Shown: in pieces, positions 1-11,130 of the stretch
Position numbering within the stretch: the stretch's first letter is position 1
How the letters are laid out: each line of letters starts with the position of its first letter
Assembly: GCF_943734655.1 (NCBI RefSeq)
Contig: NC_071354.1
Coordinates: 231,440,397 to 231,504,396 of the forward strand
Direction: 5' to 3'
DNA: 64,000 bases
Origin: Sabethes cyaneus
Taxonomy: Eukaryota > Arthropoda > Insecta > Diptera > Culicidae
Translations under genes and position numbers: made by a program
The notes under the pieces: model-generated
Told to the model about the DNA's origin: nothing
The model's input: the letters and a program-made list of their open reading frames with translations, nothing else
The model's database searches: none

Positions 1-1479
1 CTACATATATAACGATATACATATGATATTCAAGGTTGTTTACATATTGCCCCTATTAATTTGAATTCAACTTCGGTATAAAAATATAAAATTATTGATT
101 CTTACATAATATGTTTTTATTGGTACGCAGAGATTTATACTTGAATCAGTAATCATAATTTATAGGTTCTATCATTGTTTTTAATATCAGTTAAATCCAC
201 TCTAATTCTACTCTGAAACTATCGACCTGAATGACCAAAAGGTTAAAGGATCGTAAATAAAAATGCACAAACAAACAAACTCTGAAGCTGATTAGAAGAG
301 CGGCTGTATTTAATTTTCAGCAGTTTATTACAATTTTTCTATATTGTCATCTATTTGTTTTATAACGCTGTATTGTGTTGTCTATTTAATACATTTGTCA
401 TTTCTTCATTCCGATAGTTTTAATTATCGTGCAAATTTTGACATGATGCTTGGAGATATTTAATGTTTATTTTACCTCAACTTTCTAATTATTTGTATTA
501 TATTAACATAACTTTGCAAATCTTATTTCTATGCTTACTTAAGCTTCGTTAGTTTTATTTAAATTAGTTTCTGTTTCAAACTAAACCTGTAAAATTAATA
601 TTTCAGTGTTCCGCCTATTTTTTTAAATTATTTGGTCTAATCTTGCCTTATTAATAATATTGTATTTTATTTATTGAAATTTTAAACTATTTTATACCAA
701 ACTTTTGTTGTTATCAACAGTTTTTACAGCCTTCCATTATTGGTCGTGAATTAGAAAATAATAAAAAATATATGAGAACAATTTATAAACATAAACAATC
801 TTGCGCCGAAATGTAAAACTTCATACCGAAACTAAAGTGGATAGCCAAAACAAAACAAAATAAACTAGATAAAGATAAAATACAATAAATGTACTGCGAA
901 TATTGACATGAAAACCGACATAGTTTAAATTGCATGAAAGGAAATTTTCGACCTTTCTTTCATTCTGTTTCTGTATTTTACTAAGAAACCTAAAAACTTT
1001 AGTATAGTTTAGATACAATTTTGTTGTAGTGACACGAACCGTAAACAATAAAATTTTGCACAAAACCGCCTCAGCCTCAGACCCTAATAAAAATAATATA
1101 AAATTAACACAGGTATTTTTATTCAAGAAAAACAGTCCAAATTTGTGCATGAAATTGATATGAAATCGAAAATAAAATACTCAATTAAAATTAAGGATCA
1201 CAATAGGGTTAATCCATTTAGTTTAATCCTTGATTAAGACAAAATATAAATAAAAAATAATAACACCCAATGGACAATACAGTCTTCCTGTGCAAACAAA
1301 AACCATCAATGCGGGTGCATAAAATGGTGACGTTTTGATCAATTTTTTTGCAATGTATTTTTCGCCAAGAGTTAAAACGCTCAGGTACAATCACACGTAT
1401 TTGGTAACGCATGGTAAATGTTTTATTTTTCTAATAGAAAATGCAATATTTTAAAAAAATGGTTATTGTTATGAATAAT
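1..1479. other. AT-rich spacer
   Basis: No reading frame here has recognisable protein character; the longer open stretches are rich in Phe, Leu, Ile and Lys, as expected from random AT-rich DNA. No terminal repeats, tRNA-like boxes or splice-flanked exons were seen. Confidence 0.6.
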
Positions 1480-2999
1480 TTAAGGGGGCATAGTTTTTTT
1501 TGTTTATAGGAGACTAGACCACTGCGACCAGCATTTAGATCTATTGTGGTAAAGGGGGCATAGTACCTTTTCAATTTTTGAAAACCGAAATTTTTTTATT
1601 GTTTATTTTGATTAGCATTTTCAATATCAAGATATTTTGAGGAATTCCAAATCATCCGTGTCTACAGCTATTTCTACCGCGCATGTCTGGATTCTGGAAC
1701 GAGTACACAGCGAATAAAAACTTCAGCACCGTTTTTCTCGAAATCAGGTTTTGAAAGTCAGTACCATAGATATCTCAAGAACGGCTCAAGCAATTCTCTT
1801 GACTCTCGTTTGTTTTGTTTAAGAGCTTATAAAATTATTTCGTGTTTGCCCCATCCTTTTTTGGATATTGAAATTTTTGTATTTTTTATCCAAGTTTAAA
1901 GTCAATTTTTTCAACTAAAAACTGACTATTATGTTTGAATGTCTGCCATTTTATTATGCGTTCGAATTAAAAAAAGGGTGGATCAAACACGAGATAATTT
2001 AAGGGGACATAAACGACTAAAAATTTTGGAGAAATCTTTTTTGTTATTTCAATTTTTGATTCTGTAATCTTTTCCGCTTATTTTGATACTAAATTTGTAA
2101 TGATCTGACCATGGGAAGTGGTCGAAAAACGATCATACACATAAGCATTCCAGTGCGGCGTGGAACAACTTCAGCGGAATAAAATACTGTTCCTAGAAAA
2201 CCACGATTTTCAAACTTTATGTACCTTTTCCTTAGAAACTACACAACGTATTGGAACAAACTTTTTTTTGTTTTTTTTGGTAGTAGCATGGCAAAGACTT
2301 TTATAACTTTTCAGTTTCGTAAACAAAACACAGAAAAACAAGACAAAATTTTATTTTTCATGCATCTATATTTCTTCATTTTCGTTTTTCTCAAGCTGTT
2401 TGTTAACGAAACTGATAAGTTATAAAAGTCTTTGTCAAGCTACTACCAACAAAAAAAAACGTTTGTTCCAATACGTTGTGTAGTTTCTAAGAAAAAGATA
2501 CATAAAGTTTAAAAATCATGGTTTTTTAGGAGCGGCGTTTTATTCCGCCGAAGTTGTTCCACGCCGCTCTGGAATGCTTATGTGTATGATCGTTTTTCCG
2601 CCACTTCCCGTGGTCGGATCATTACAAATTTGATATCAAAATAAGCGGAAAAGATTCAAAATCAAAATCTGAAATAAAAAAATTATGAATTTTCAAAATT
2701 TTTGGTGGTTTATGTCCCCTTAATATAGTTTCATGGCGTTTTGGAATTTTCTTTTCGGATATGCCCTCCCTTGAGCGCCAATTCATGGTACCGCATTTGA
2801 TGTTCTGAATGATCACCTTCATGGAGCCGTAGGGAAGGGGGGAGGAGGTTTCCATATGAAATCATAATTTTTAATATTTGTTTAAAGTTAAATGTTTAGA
2901 GTGCAAAAAACCTAAATCGATTCGCGTTTCTGGTTATCGAGAAAAATAAAATTTGAAATGGGGCAAAAATATGATGTAAAAGATACTATGCCCCCTTAA
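1480..2999. mobile_element. Palindromic TTAA-bounded MITE or fold-back element
   Basis: The outer ends read TTAA-GGGGGCATAG (1480) and CTATGCCCCC-TTAA (ending 2999), a perfect terminal inverted repeat with TTAA on both sides. A second copy of the end motif lies at 1553-1565. Nested inside is a long palindrome, also bounded by TTAA (1999-2002 and 2720-2723), with ends GGGGACATAAAC and its complement. Its arms (about 2003-2330 and 2390-2719) pair over most of their length, for example the segments around 2140-2200 and 2530-2590. No transposase frame is visible. TTAA targets are typical of piggyBac-type transposition, so a piggyBac-mobilised MITE is a reasonable inference; family assignment is not secured. 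Confidence 0.7.
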
Positions 3000-3259
3000 G
3001 AAATTGCTTAGCAAAATAGTTAAAAAGTTTTGAAAACTGTTGAATGTCTTTACAAGTTTTTGGAATAAATAAAAATTTTAAAGTACGATTGTGAAACTTC
3101 TGAAGTGAAGTGCCCAAATTGACCTATTTACTTACCGTTATTTTGACTGGGTTGGAATTTTGGACGTAAACAATCAAGAAGCTGTTTCGACGATAACAGT
3201 ATTCTCAACAGTTACCCCCCGATGGACTGAAAACATTAGCATCACTCTGGATATGTTAA

Positions 3260-5418
3260 AAGAAATTAGGTAAGACTACTTGGAGTAATGCAGCCAACAG
3301 GCGGCGACACTCCAACCACCCGTGGATGGAAGACATCATACTTCGATCCCGAAGTATTTGTGGAAGCGATCCGAAGAGATTGCGGTGATCGTGGTATGAC
3401 CGATTCGAACACTGATGATTTGATTGAGGTACTGTCGCGAGCGTGTGACGTCACCATGCCTAGGAAAGGCCGACCTAGGTATGGGAGGTCACCGGCTTAC
3501 TGGTGAACAGATAAAATTGCGGAACTTCGCGGAGCGTGCTTTCGAGCAAGGAGAATTATGCAAAGAACTCGTTCGGACGAAGGAAGGGTTGAATGTCGAG
3601 TAGCACTAGTTGCTGCACACGCAGTGCTTAACCCTCTAACGGGTAAGACTGTGTGTAGAGAGCCTTCGCATTTGGAGCTCCAGAGCTTTATACTTTGAAT
3701 TGACAAAGGCGGTCCTCCACATTATTAGCCACATATAGCCAACTCGCTTCGGAACGCCCAAGTGCTGGTGTCGCTGTACAGGATTCTAGAAAATTATTTC
3801 CAGAATCGTGTGCTATGCTACAATACGGAGGAGGGTCAAAAGTGCGTTCCATACTGGACCCAGTGTTGTGGAACGTCATGTATGACGAGGTGTTGAAGTT
3901 AAAGTTCCCACTAGAGGTTGTGATTGTCGGCTCTGCGAACGACGTCGCCTTGGAAGTCCACGATGAATCTATCAGAGGTTGAGTTGACGGCTGCCCACTT
4001 TATAAGCATTGTTTAAGATTGAATGCGCTCTAGAAAACTGGAGGTCATCGTGGCGAACAACCGCAAGTCGGTGCAGCAAGCAAATATCAGCGTCGGAGAC
4101 TGCACTATTCCGTCAACTCCTAAACTATTCCGTTAAAACTCCTGGGAGTCATGGTCGACGACAATCTCAAGTTCGGGATCCACGTCGACTATTATTGAAA
4201 GATGGGTTCCACAGCTATTTCGGCATTGTCTTGTGTGATGTCTAATAGTTCTGCGGTGTATGGCATCAAGCGAAGGCTCTTAGCCAATGTGGTCCAGTCC
4301 AGTATGGCGAGCCGGTGTGGTCATCGGCGTTAGGAACCAAAAGCTACCTAGGTTAGCTGGAAAGTACCTATCTCTCATGTGCTTGAGAGTGGCGAGTGCG
4401 TATCGCACAGTTTCATATGACGCAATCTGCGTCTTAGCGGGTATGATGCCTATTGGCATCATCATCGGTGAGGACATAGAGTGCTTCAACCAACGTGGAA
4501 CTAGTGGCATACGAAGTACCACAAGATCGGCCTCGATGACCACTTGATCTGATTCCACAAAGGGCTGGTGGACACACCGATTTATTCCGGAATATCGAAC
4601 AGGCGCCACGGCGAAATCAACTTCCACCTGACATAGATTCTGTCAGGGCATGGTTGTTTTAGACAGTATTTGCACAAGTTCGGGCATGCGGAGTCCCCCG
4701 CATGTCCCGAATGCGTGGATATAGAGAAACCGCAGAACATGTTTTCTTTATAGGCCCTCATTTTGTGGGCTCGAGAATCAACATGATGGCAGCGAGCGGA
4801 CACTGTTCCTGATAACTTATTCCACAAGATGTGTTCTAGGTCGGACGTCTGGGGAGCGACCAATGCGGCTGCTAACAGATTGTACTTGAGCTACAAAACC
4901 GCTGGAGAGCCGATCAACGGCGAGTAAACAGCATAACTACCATAGACTAGTTAAGCACAATAGCCCCTCCCTGAAGTAATACCGATAAGGTGTTGCCAGG
5001 GAGAATCGATGCTAGAGACTCGAGTAGGGTTTACTGGGTCGGGATCCTCATGCCTTATTAAAGGGGCTCGGGGGGTCGGGATAACCAACCCCACACTACC
5101 TGAGTTGTCTTCCCAGGTGTCTGATAGCATCGTATCTCCCCAAATGCTTAGCAGACTTCCCTACTCGTAAAAAAGGGGTCACCCTTCTGCCCCGTGTGTA
5201 CGGTAGCCGAGGAAACGCCGGAGCACGATATGTTTCTCTTTCCGTGTTTCGATGCCACTCGGCGTGAGATGCTTACAATCGTTGGAGCAGACACCATCAC
5301 CGAGAACATAGCGAAGAGAATGTGTGCGGAACAGCGCGTGTGGGGCACTGTCGATAGAGCAATGAGGGACGTGATGGCCAAGATGCAACGGCTAGAGCAG
5401 CAACAATTACAGGGCTGA
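3260..5418 (+). mobile_element. Decayed R1-clade non-LTR retrotransposon ORF2
   Basis: Pieces of one R1-type reverse transcriptase ORF appear in order on the plus strand. 3288-3506 resembles the linker between endonuclease and RT (ending SPAYW). The frame continues past a TGA at 3504-3506 as TDKIAELRGACFRARRIMQR, a place where R1 proteins usually have Trp. Near 3840-3960 comes the RT core: SILDPVLWNVMYDEVLKLKF, then VVIVGSANDVALEV, where the catalytic [YF]ADD box reads SAND. 4287-4547 carries CLRVASAYRTVSYDA and AGMMPIGI, typical of the R1 C-terminal part, and 5194-5418 ends the ORF with a Cys/His region. Several stops and shifts separate the pieces, and most of the RT between 3700 and 3840 is lost. 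The copy is dead. Confidence 0.8.
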
Positions 5419-5431
5419 CATAGCTTAGCTA

Positions 5432-5480
5432 GGGGGGCCTATTCTCACAGTCACCTCGTCTAAATTTTTAATGCAGTACG
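5432..5480 (+). mobile_element. Partial end of the 13.7-kb-type MITE
   Basis: The stretch with CTATTCTCACAGTCACCTC followed by TCTAAATTTTTAATG matches the left end of the MITE at 13713-13858. Only one end is recognisable. The remaining sequence up to 5855 has no features I can support. Confidence 0.5.
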
Positions 5481-5863
5481 TTAGGACGTGACGGGTGCAG
5501 TAGTTAGGACATGACAAGTGGTGGTGTTGCTGTATCCTACACGTGCAACGACAAATGATAGGGAAGTGCTTAGCCACGTCCTCTCTCCCGAAGTAATACC
5601 TAACGGTGGTCCTGGGAGTAATTGGGAAAAAGTAGAGGATCGGTCAGGATCGGGTAACACTCGGGCCTAGGGTCGACTATATACCAGTCTTCGGTCGTAC
5701 TCTCCGTTGTATGCTAACAGGGTATTATAGGGTATTTAAACAAATACTTTCCATAGATATTATTTTCTAACTAGTTTTGTGTTACTTGGGTCAGGACTAT
5801 AAACCAAAAAGTCGCAGGCACATTAGGATTGGTTCCAAGATCCTAATTATGATGTAGTGGAAG

Positions 5864-6155
5864 CAGGGATACCACATATAATTCTGCGTTTTTTGTTGGA
5901 CAAATCTGACAATCTGTACGGTGAAGAAAAATATCTGAGCAAAAATCTGTCCAATGCAAAACAATGAGAGTGAAAGAGATAGAGAGTTATTTTGCTGACT
6001 ATTTCCGTCTCTTTCACTCGCATGTAAAAGCTCAAAAATCTGTTTAATCGGTGTAATTTGGCGAAAATCTGTATTCTATGCATACAGATTCTGTACAGGC
6101 GATTTCTATCAAATATCTGTTAAACACAGAATAATATGTGTATGTAACAACCCTG
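5864..6155. mobile_element. hAT-like MITE with 8-bp target duplication
   Basis: A 292-bp element starts CAGGGATACCACATA and ends ...ACAACCCTG. Its subterminal sequences (CATATAATTCTG and the complement of CAGAATAATATGTG) are also inverted. It is flanked on both sides by the identical 8-mer AGTGGAAG (5856-5863 and 6156-6163). CAG-type ends plus an 8-bp duplication are the signature of hAT transposition. Inside are repeated AAAATCTGT-type motifs and an inverted pair around GAGTGAAAGAGA. There is no coding capacity, so it must have been mobilised in trans. Confidence 0.85.
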
Positions 6156-6290
6156 AGTGGAAGAGCTAGATGCGTTTGGTTAAAACGTTTTAGGGCTGGC
6201 AGTCGTATTTTACTACTTCACTAATACCTTACACGAAAGCGACTGTATATTACGAGTGGAGACAGCAGTTTAGAGTTGAGACCTAATTGC

Positions 6291-6800
6291 ATGGATAAGT
6301 TTACTAAGCTTATCGAGCGGTCGAAGTCGACCGAGGAAGCTACTGTTGGCAAGAAGGACGTCAGCGCGCTCGCCGTCAGGGCCACAGGCCAAGAAGGAAA
6401 CACCCAAGAAGTTAATTCTGCCAAAATCTAACACTCCTGTTGGATTGTATGTGATTGCCGCTAGTAAGTCCTCCACAAAGGTGGGCAGCAGCGGTTGTGC
6501 CACTTCCAGCTAGTAACAAGCTGGAAGAGGCGAAAAGGTTGTTAGACAAGCTGTATTCGTTCATTATTTCGCGATCCAATGTCCATGGACAATCAGAAGC
6601 TATCGGTGATCGTCCGCTTCATCATCATAGCTGTCGAGGTGGAAAGGCATGAGCTGCTAAAACCAAGGTCGCAAGTACTGGCTCAACTACGGCCCACCAA
6701 GTCAGGTGCGTAAACCGCTCGCTAAGTGAAAAGCAGTAACGCCTGACGAGACGCTAAAGCTAGTTGCAAAGAGGCAGCGGACCGACCGCGTCTCAACCAG
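6291..6800 (+). mobile_element. R1-like ORF1 (gag) remnant
   Basis: A plus-strand frame begins MDKFTKLIERSKSTEEATVG (6291) and stops after about 46 codons. Further frames encode LEEAKRLLDKLYSFIISRSN VH (near 6512-6580) and, after a shift, QKLSVIVRFIIIAVEVERHE followed by LLK. The order Leu-rich helix, NVH, then an alternating hydrophobic segment ending in VExE resembles the region upstream of the zinc knuckles in R1-clade ORF1 proteins. No CCHC knuckle follows, because the fold-back element interrupts the sequence at 6807. The match is by eye to a loosely conserved domain, so the assignment is moderate. Confidence 0.45.
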
Positions 6801-6806
6801 CAAGGA

Positions 6807-7413
6807 TTGTATAACATTTCGCCGAATACCATTTCGCGGAAAACCAATTCGCGAATGACCATAACGCGGAATATACTGTTTCGCGGAAACCCATTTCGCG
6901 GAAAACATTTTTGCGGAAAGTACTATTTCACGGAAAAAATTTTCGCCGAAAGTACTATTTGGCGGAGAACCCGTGCATTCAGTTTGGAAGCCGCAAAAAG
7001 CGGCTTCGCCGCTTTGTATTTAACGAAAGTTAAATCGATGCGAGGACTAGGGAAAACTAACTAGAGGTCAGTAGACCTAGGAAAACGAATAGACCTAGAC
7101 AGATGTGATCTCTGCGGGGAGACTGCCCCCCGCAGTGGCCGGCGCTTCCGACGGCGGGTCACCGGCGAACACTCGCCGTTGCCTGCGGCCGGCTCGCCCT
7201 GAATCATCTAGGAAACGTTTGCTACTAATATGGTTCTCCGCGAAACAATATTTTTCGCCAAATGGTTTTCCGCGAAATGGTTCTTTCCGCCAAAAGGATT
7301 TCCGCAGAATAATCCTTTCCGCGGAAGGGTTTTCGGCGTTTTGGTACTTTCCTCGAAAATGTTTTCCGCGAAACGGTATTCCGCGATATGGTCTTCGGCG
7401 AAATGTTATACAA
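6807..7413. mobile_element. Fold-back element of CGCGGAA repeats with GC-rich core
   Basis: The ends form an inverted repeat: TTGTATAACATTTCGCCGAA at 6807 and its near-complement ending at 7413. Both arms (6807-6975 and 7228-7413) are built from short degenerate repeats of about 15-20 bp around TTTCGCGGAAA; the right arm carries the complement. The core (6985-7205) contains a small hairpin, AGCGGCTTCGCCGCT, and a strongly GC-rich block (7118-7205). Most of that block matches, in reverse orientation, 52725-52800 inside the Helitron. No transposase is encoded. A target duplication could not be fixed. Confidence 0.75.
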
Positions 7414-8510
7414 CCGTTAGTAGAGAAGTAACGGGGTGGGACGGGCCATGTCAAGGCGCTGTCGCAATAACGCTCACTTACAATTATTTGACTATATTGC
7501 TTCTATGATAAAAAATGCAAAATTTATAAAGATGTTATATTAAACTGACTGTAACCTGAACACTTTATAAAATATTTTACAAAATGGGTTGAAATAGAAA
7601 ACACTGTTTAAAAATTTGTATATGTAAGTCGCGATTGCACAGAATCTAGATTGTATTTTGCCTCAAAATCAAATGCAGCTCGCCACAAAAAAGACTTTTC
7701 TCTTATTTTTTATCAATTGCTGAATAACGCAAGTTGGAAATAGAATTACATTTGTTGAATTTCACATCAGAACAAAATAACAAACAAGGGTGTGGGCTGA
7801 TTTTAGTTCCGCGCTTGTCAATGGAAGGGGGAGGGAGGTATTGAAAATAGGTATTTTCTGTCCACGTGGTATCTGAAGCAAATTTTCTCAACGATTCGAA
7901 AATATTATATCCGAAACCGGTTAGCGGAAAAGGTATTTATATTTTCTTGTAAGAACCATAAGTGATGTTTCTTGTTTTTCCGATTTCTAAACAAAATGCT
8001 AGTTAATATTGGCAATACGATAAAACCTTATACTTATCGCGTAAAAAATATTTTAACAAACACGACAGTGTATAATGAGCTTAAGATTATATTCTATTAG
8101 CAGAATTACGAGCATTTTAATGCCAAGTGTTCGAGTTTTGAATCTGTTCAAAGTTTGAGTCAAAACAGTAACTAGTAAAATAATTTTACTAAATTTTCCA
8201 CATTAGTGAAAAACTACCAAGAAAAGCTGAAAAAATTATGTTCTGAATCATGGAAAATCTTTAAAATAGTTTTATTCTCTGCCGATTATTCAAATTTCCA
8301 TACAGAAAATTTTACGAAAGAGTTATTTTTTGTTCCTGAGTTTTACTACTAATAACTACCAGTCATTGAGATCCAAAAAGTCATTAGTATTTTGACGCTA
8401 ATTCCGTAACAAAAGATAACGCTATCGTTAATTTTTGACTATTGCAATAAGTCTGAAATTAAAGAAAAGAAGAAAACTTTTTTTTTTAAATTAAATTTTA
8501 CTATATATAT
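7414..8510. other. AT-rich spacer
   Basis: No coding exon, terminal repeat or RNA gene recognised. The downstream edge is a run of T followed by TATATATATA immediately before the hairpin at 8511. Confidence 0.55.
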
Positions 8511-8573
8511 ATTGTTTGCTTCTTGTGATCGGCGGTTTTCGCCGAAAACCGCCGATCACAAGAAGCAAACAAT
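8511..8573. repeat. Perfect 29-bp-arm hairpin
   Basis: Arms 8511-8539 and 8545-8573 are exact reverse complements, with a 5-nt loop (CGCCG). The stem mixes AT-rich outer and GC-rich inner parts (GATCGGCGGTTTT). (TA)n tracts lie just outside at 8500-8512 and about 8605-8619. The element may be longer, because related motifs (GCGGCGATCAACTC) follow the right arm. Confidence 0.95.
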
Positions 8574-9011
8574 TTGAATTGCGGCGATCAACTCAATGGA
8601 ACTATATATATATATATGTGTTCCCGACAGATACATATTGCGCTTACGACTTGCAGGCTTCACCAGTGTCTGTTTTCGAACTGATTTTCTTTAATTTCAG
8701 GTTTTGTATTCTACTTTTAAGACGCTCCAAAATTGAAAGAATTAAAATCGACAAACAAGAAAGCAATATTTTAAAAAAATTCCATTTTATTGAGAACATA
8801 CTTTTCCAATTTTTCTCAGATGGTTTCACCATCGTTTAAAATTTTATAAAAAGTTTTCTTGATGTTGCTAGATTGTTGATAAATTTCCTGAAATTTTCAT
8901 CAAATCAATTTGTTTCACCAATGAATGTTTAAAATAAGCCAAGAAAAACGAAATATTTCATTAGAGATTTTCTTTAAAAAAAAAATATTATTTTTGTTCT
9001 TAATTATGCTA
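8574..9011. other. Spacer
   Basis: Contains a (TA)n run near 8605-8619 and A/T-rich sequence. No gene or element end recognised before the MITE at 9014. Confidence 0.5.
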
Positions 9012-9013
9012 TA

Positions 9014-9969
9014 GGGGAAGGGCAGTAAAGACGGACACTGCGGGAAAGACGGACACTTATCATATTTCATAAACAATAATTTTTTGAAGCAAACCAATGA
9101 TGGGAAATGTTTCTATCGACTGAATAAACACTTTTGAATTAAACTGCCGATTTCTAGCAGCGCAGCTGTCAAATTTATAAGCAAAACAAAGAATAAATGC
9201 CTAAATACGCTAACCGATGTAATTTTGTGTGTGAAGAAAATAGCTGGTAAATCGTTAAAAAGCAATACTTTCGTGCTATATCGACGACATTACGTTAGTT
9301 TGACCCTTCACTGAATGTCCATTGGAAATCTAGTGAATTTTTGAATATTCAGTAAAAAGTTATTAAAGTATGAAAAAATGGTATCCAAGTCGGGCAAGAC
9401 GGACACCCAACGGTAGGGAAAGACGGACACAAAGATTCCGTATTCATTTTGCCTAACAACGATTTCAATTACAAATACTTGCATATTATACATGTAAAAG
9501 TATCCAGAAGTCATTTAACAGTTGGAATAGGCCAACTTTTAGAAACGATTAATTCATCACCAATTAAAATATTGAAGATTATAAAAGGGAACCATTTTAT
9601 TTCCTGGCTCAAAGGGGGAATTGGGTAGGGGGTTTTCCCAAGCCAATTCTTTCCTAAATACATGATGAAATATGTTAATCTTTCTTAATACTGATAATTC
9701 GTCGGCGCGTGACACCTTTTCGCGAGTGTCCGTCTTTCCCATATCAAGTGTCCGTCTTTCCCGCCCATGCGCAGAAACTCTGATTTATACATAATGTTTA
9801 TAATATTAAAAAAAGTATAAATTTTGGAAGAAATTTTCTAGTTCACGCTGTAACTTTATTAGACAGAGACTTAAAGTTTCAGTTTGTATGAAAATTGCAA
9901 TCAATACAGTTATATTTGAGTAGATATTGACTCTTGACCTTAAGGTGTCCGTCTTTACCGCCCTTCCCC
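9014..9969. mobile_element. TA-flanked MITE with repeated GGAAAGACGGACAC motif
   Basis: The left end GGGGAAGGGCAGTAAAGACG and the right end, its near reverse complement, are each flanked by TA (9012-9013 and 9970-9971). The phrase GGGAAAGACGGACAC (or a close variant) occurs four times in the left half (9023-9056, about 9393 and 9418) and three times inverted in the right half (about 9727, 9747 and 9945). The element is 956 bp and has no coding frame. A TA target fits the Tc1/mariner superfamily; repeated subterminal motifs are often transposase binding sites, which is inference here. Confidence 0.85.
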
Positions 9970-9971
9970 TA

Positions 9972-10699
9972 CATGACAAAATTTCAAACAAACAAATTTG
10001 TGGAACCATTCGGCCTAAACTTGTATGATGATTTAAAAATTGTGCTTCAATTAGTCAATATAGACAAACGAAAGTATTAAAATTTTGCGGCAATTCATCT
10101 TTCGCATTACAAAAGAATATCTAGGACTAAGTGCATACAAGCAGTCAGCTTAAATATTATGCCAGCTTGAATTAATTAAAAAAAAACATTTGATATGTAT
10201 TATCAATTGATCATTTCTACGAGTGTGATACAAAAAGGATACTTTTTCTAAATTACGAAGTGAGAAAACAATAGTGTTTTTGCATTCTGTTTGCAAATAC
10301 TAATTGATAAAAGTTGTACCTTTGAAATACAGAAGAAAAAATCACCTTAGGCGCGAGGGGCTTCAAACTCGAAAACGACAACCAAAACTTTTATTATAAT
10401 TGCTCACTTATTATTGAACATGTTTTAATTATTTTTTTGTTTTGTTTTCAATAGCTGTGATTATTTATTATTAGTTAATTGTTATTCATTATTTTGTATT
10501 ATTATTATGTATTATTATTTAAAACTTATTTTGTAAGTTTCTGTCACAACTCCTTTTCAGACATGAAACAAACTGTTATAGAAAATCAATTGTCTGAGAA
10601 ATGCAAACTTATGAAATTCTTTCCCACAACCAGAAGGTCTCCACCTACTGATTAACCTTACTAAAACAGTAATATACAGTCAGATAGTTCTAAATAGCC
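9972..10699. other. AT-rich spacer
   Basis: Includes an ATTATTATT-rich stretch (10430-10530). No coding or mobile-element signature recognised. Confidence 0.5.
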
Positions 10700-11130
10700 A
10701 TGATTCCAAGTTTTTTATTGATTGAAAAAAAAACAAAGAGAATTTTTTAAACGAGCACAAAAAATAAGGATTTTATTTTAGGCATTTTTACTTAAAGTTT
10801 AAACGTGAAAACCAAATCTATTCTTAATAAATACGTTGTTATTTTTCATGCAAAAATCTACGAACAAAAAGACAAAAACGAAAGAAATTTTTTTTTCCGA
10901 GTTTCGGAAATTCCACTGTTTGAACTTCCATTTCTATTTCGTGCTAGAAGCGCTAACTCAACTCGTACACTCATTTTTCGAGTTTTTCAGTTTTTGTAGA
11001 TCCCACAGATAATTGATTTTATAAAAAAAATTTAACTACATTTAACTACAAATTATTTCTTTGCCCCCCGATTTTTCAAGTCAATTTCCAAGGGGGGGGG
11101 TGACAAAAACTTTGAAAATGATTTGCAATT
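10700..11130. repeat. Dispersed repeat, copy 1
   Basis: This stretch matches, in reverse orientation, 63220-63620. Shared landmarks are AAATCTACGAACAAAAAGAC, the phrase GTGCTAGAAGCG followed by AACTCAACTCGTACAC, and a G-run just after CCCCCCGATTTTTCAA. The copies differ by scattered substitutions and length changes in homopolymers. No coding capacity or clear ends, so the element class is unknown. Confidence 0.7.

Noticed and set aside
7095..7508. Overlapping frames of 60-119 codons on both strands of the fold-back element
   Set aside because: They are produced by the short CGCGGAA-type repeats (Arg/Phe/Lys-rich peptides), with no independent protein signal.
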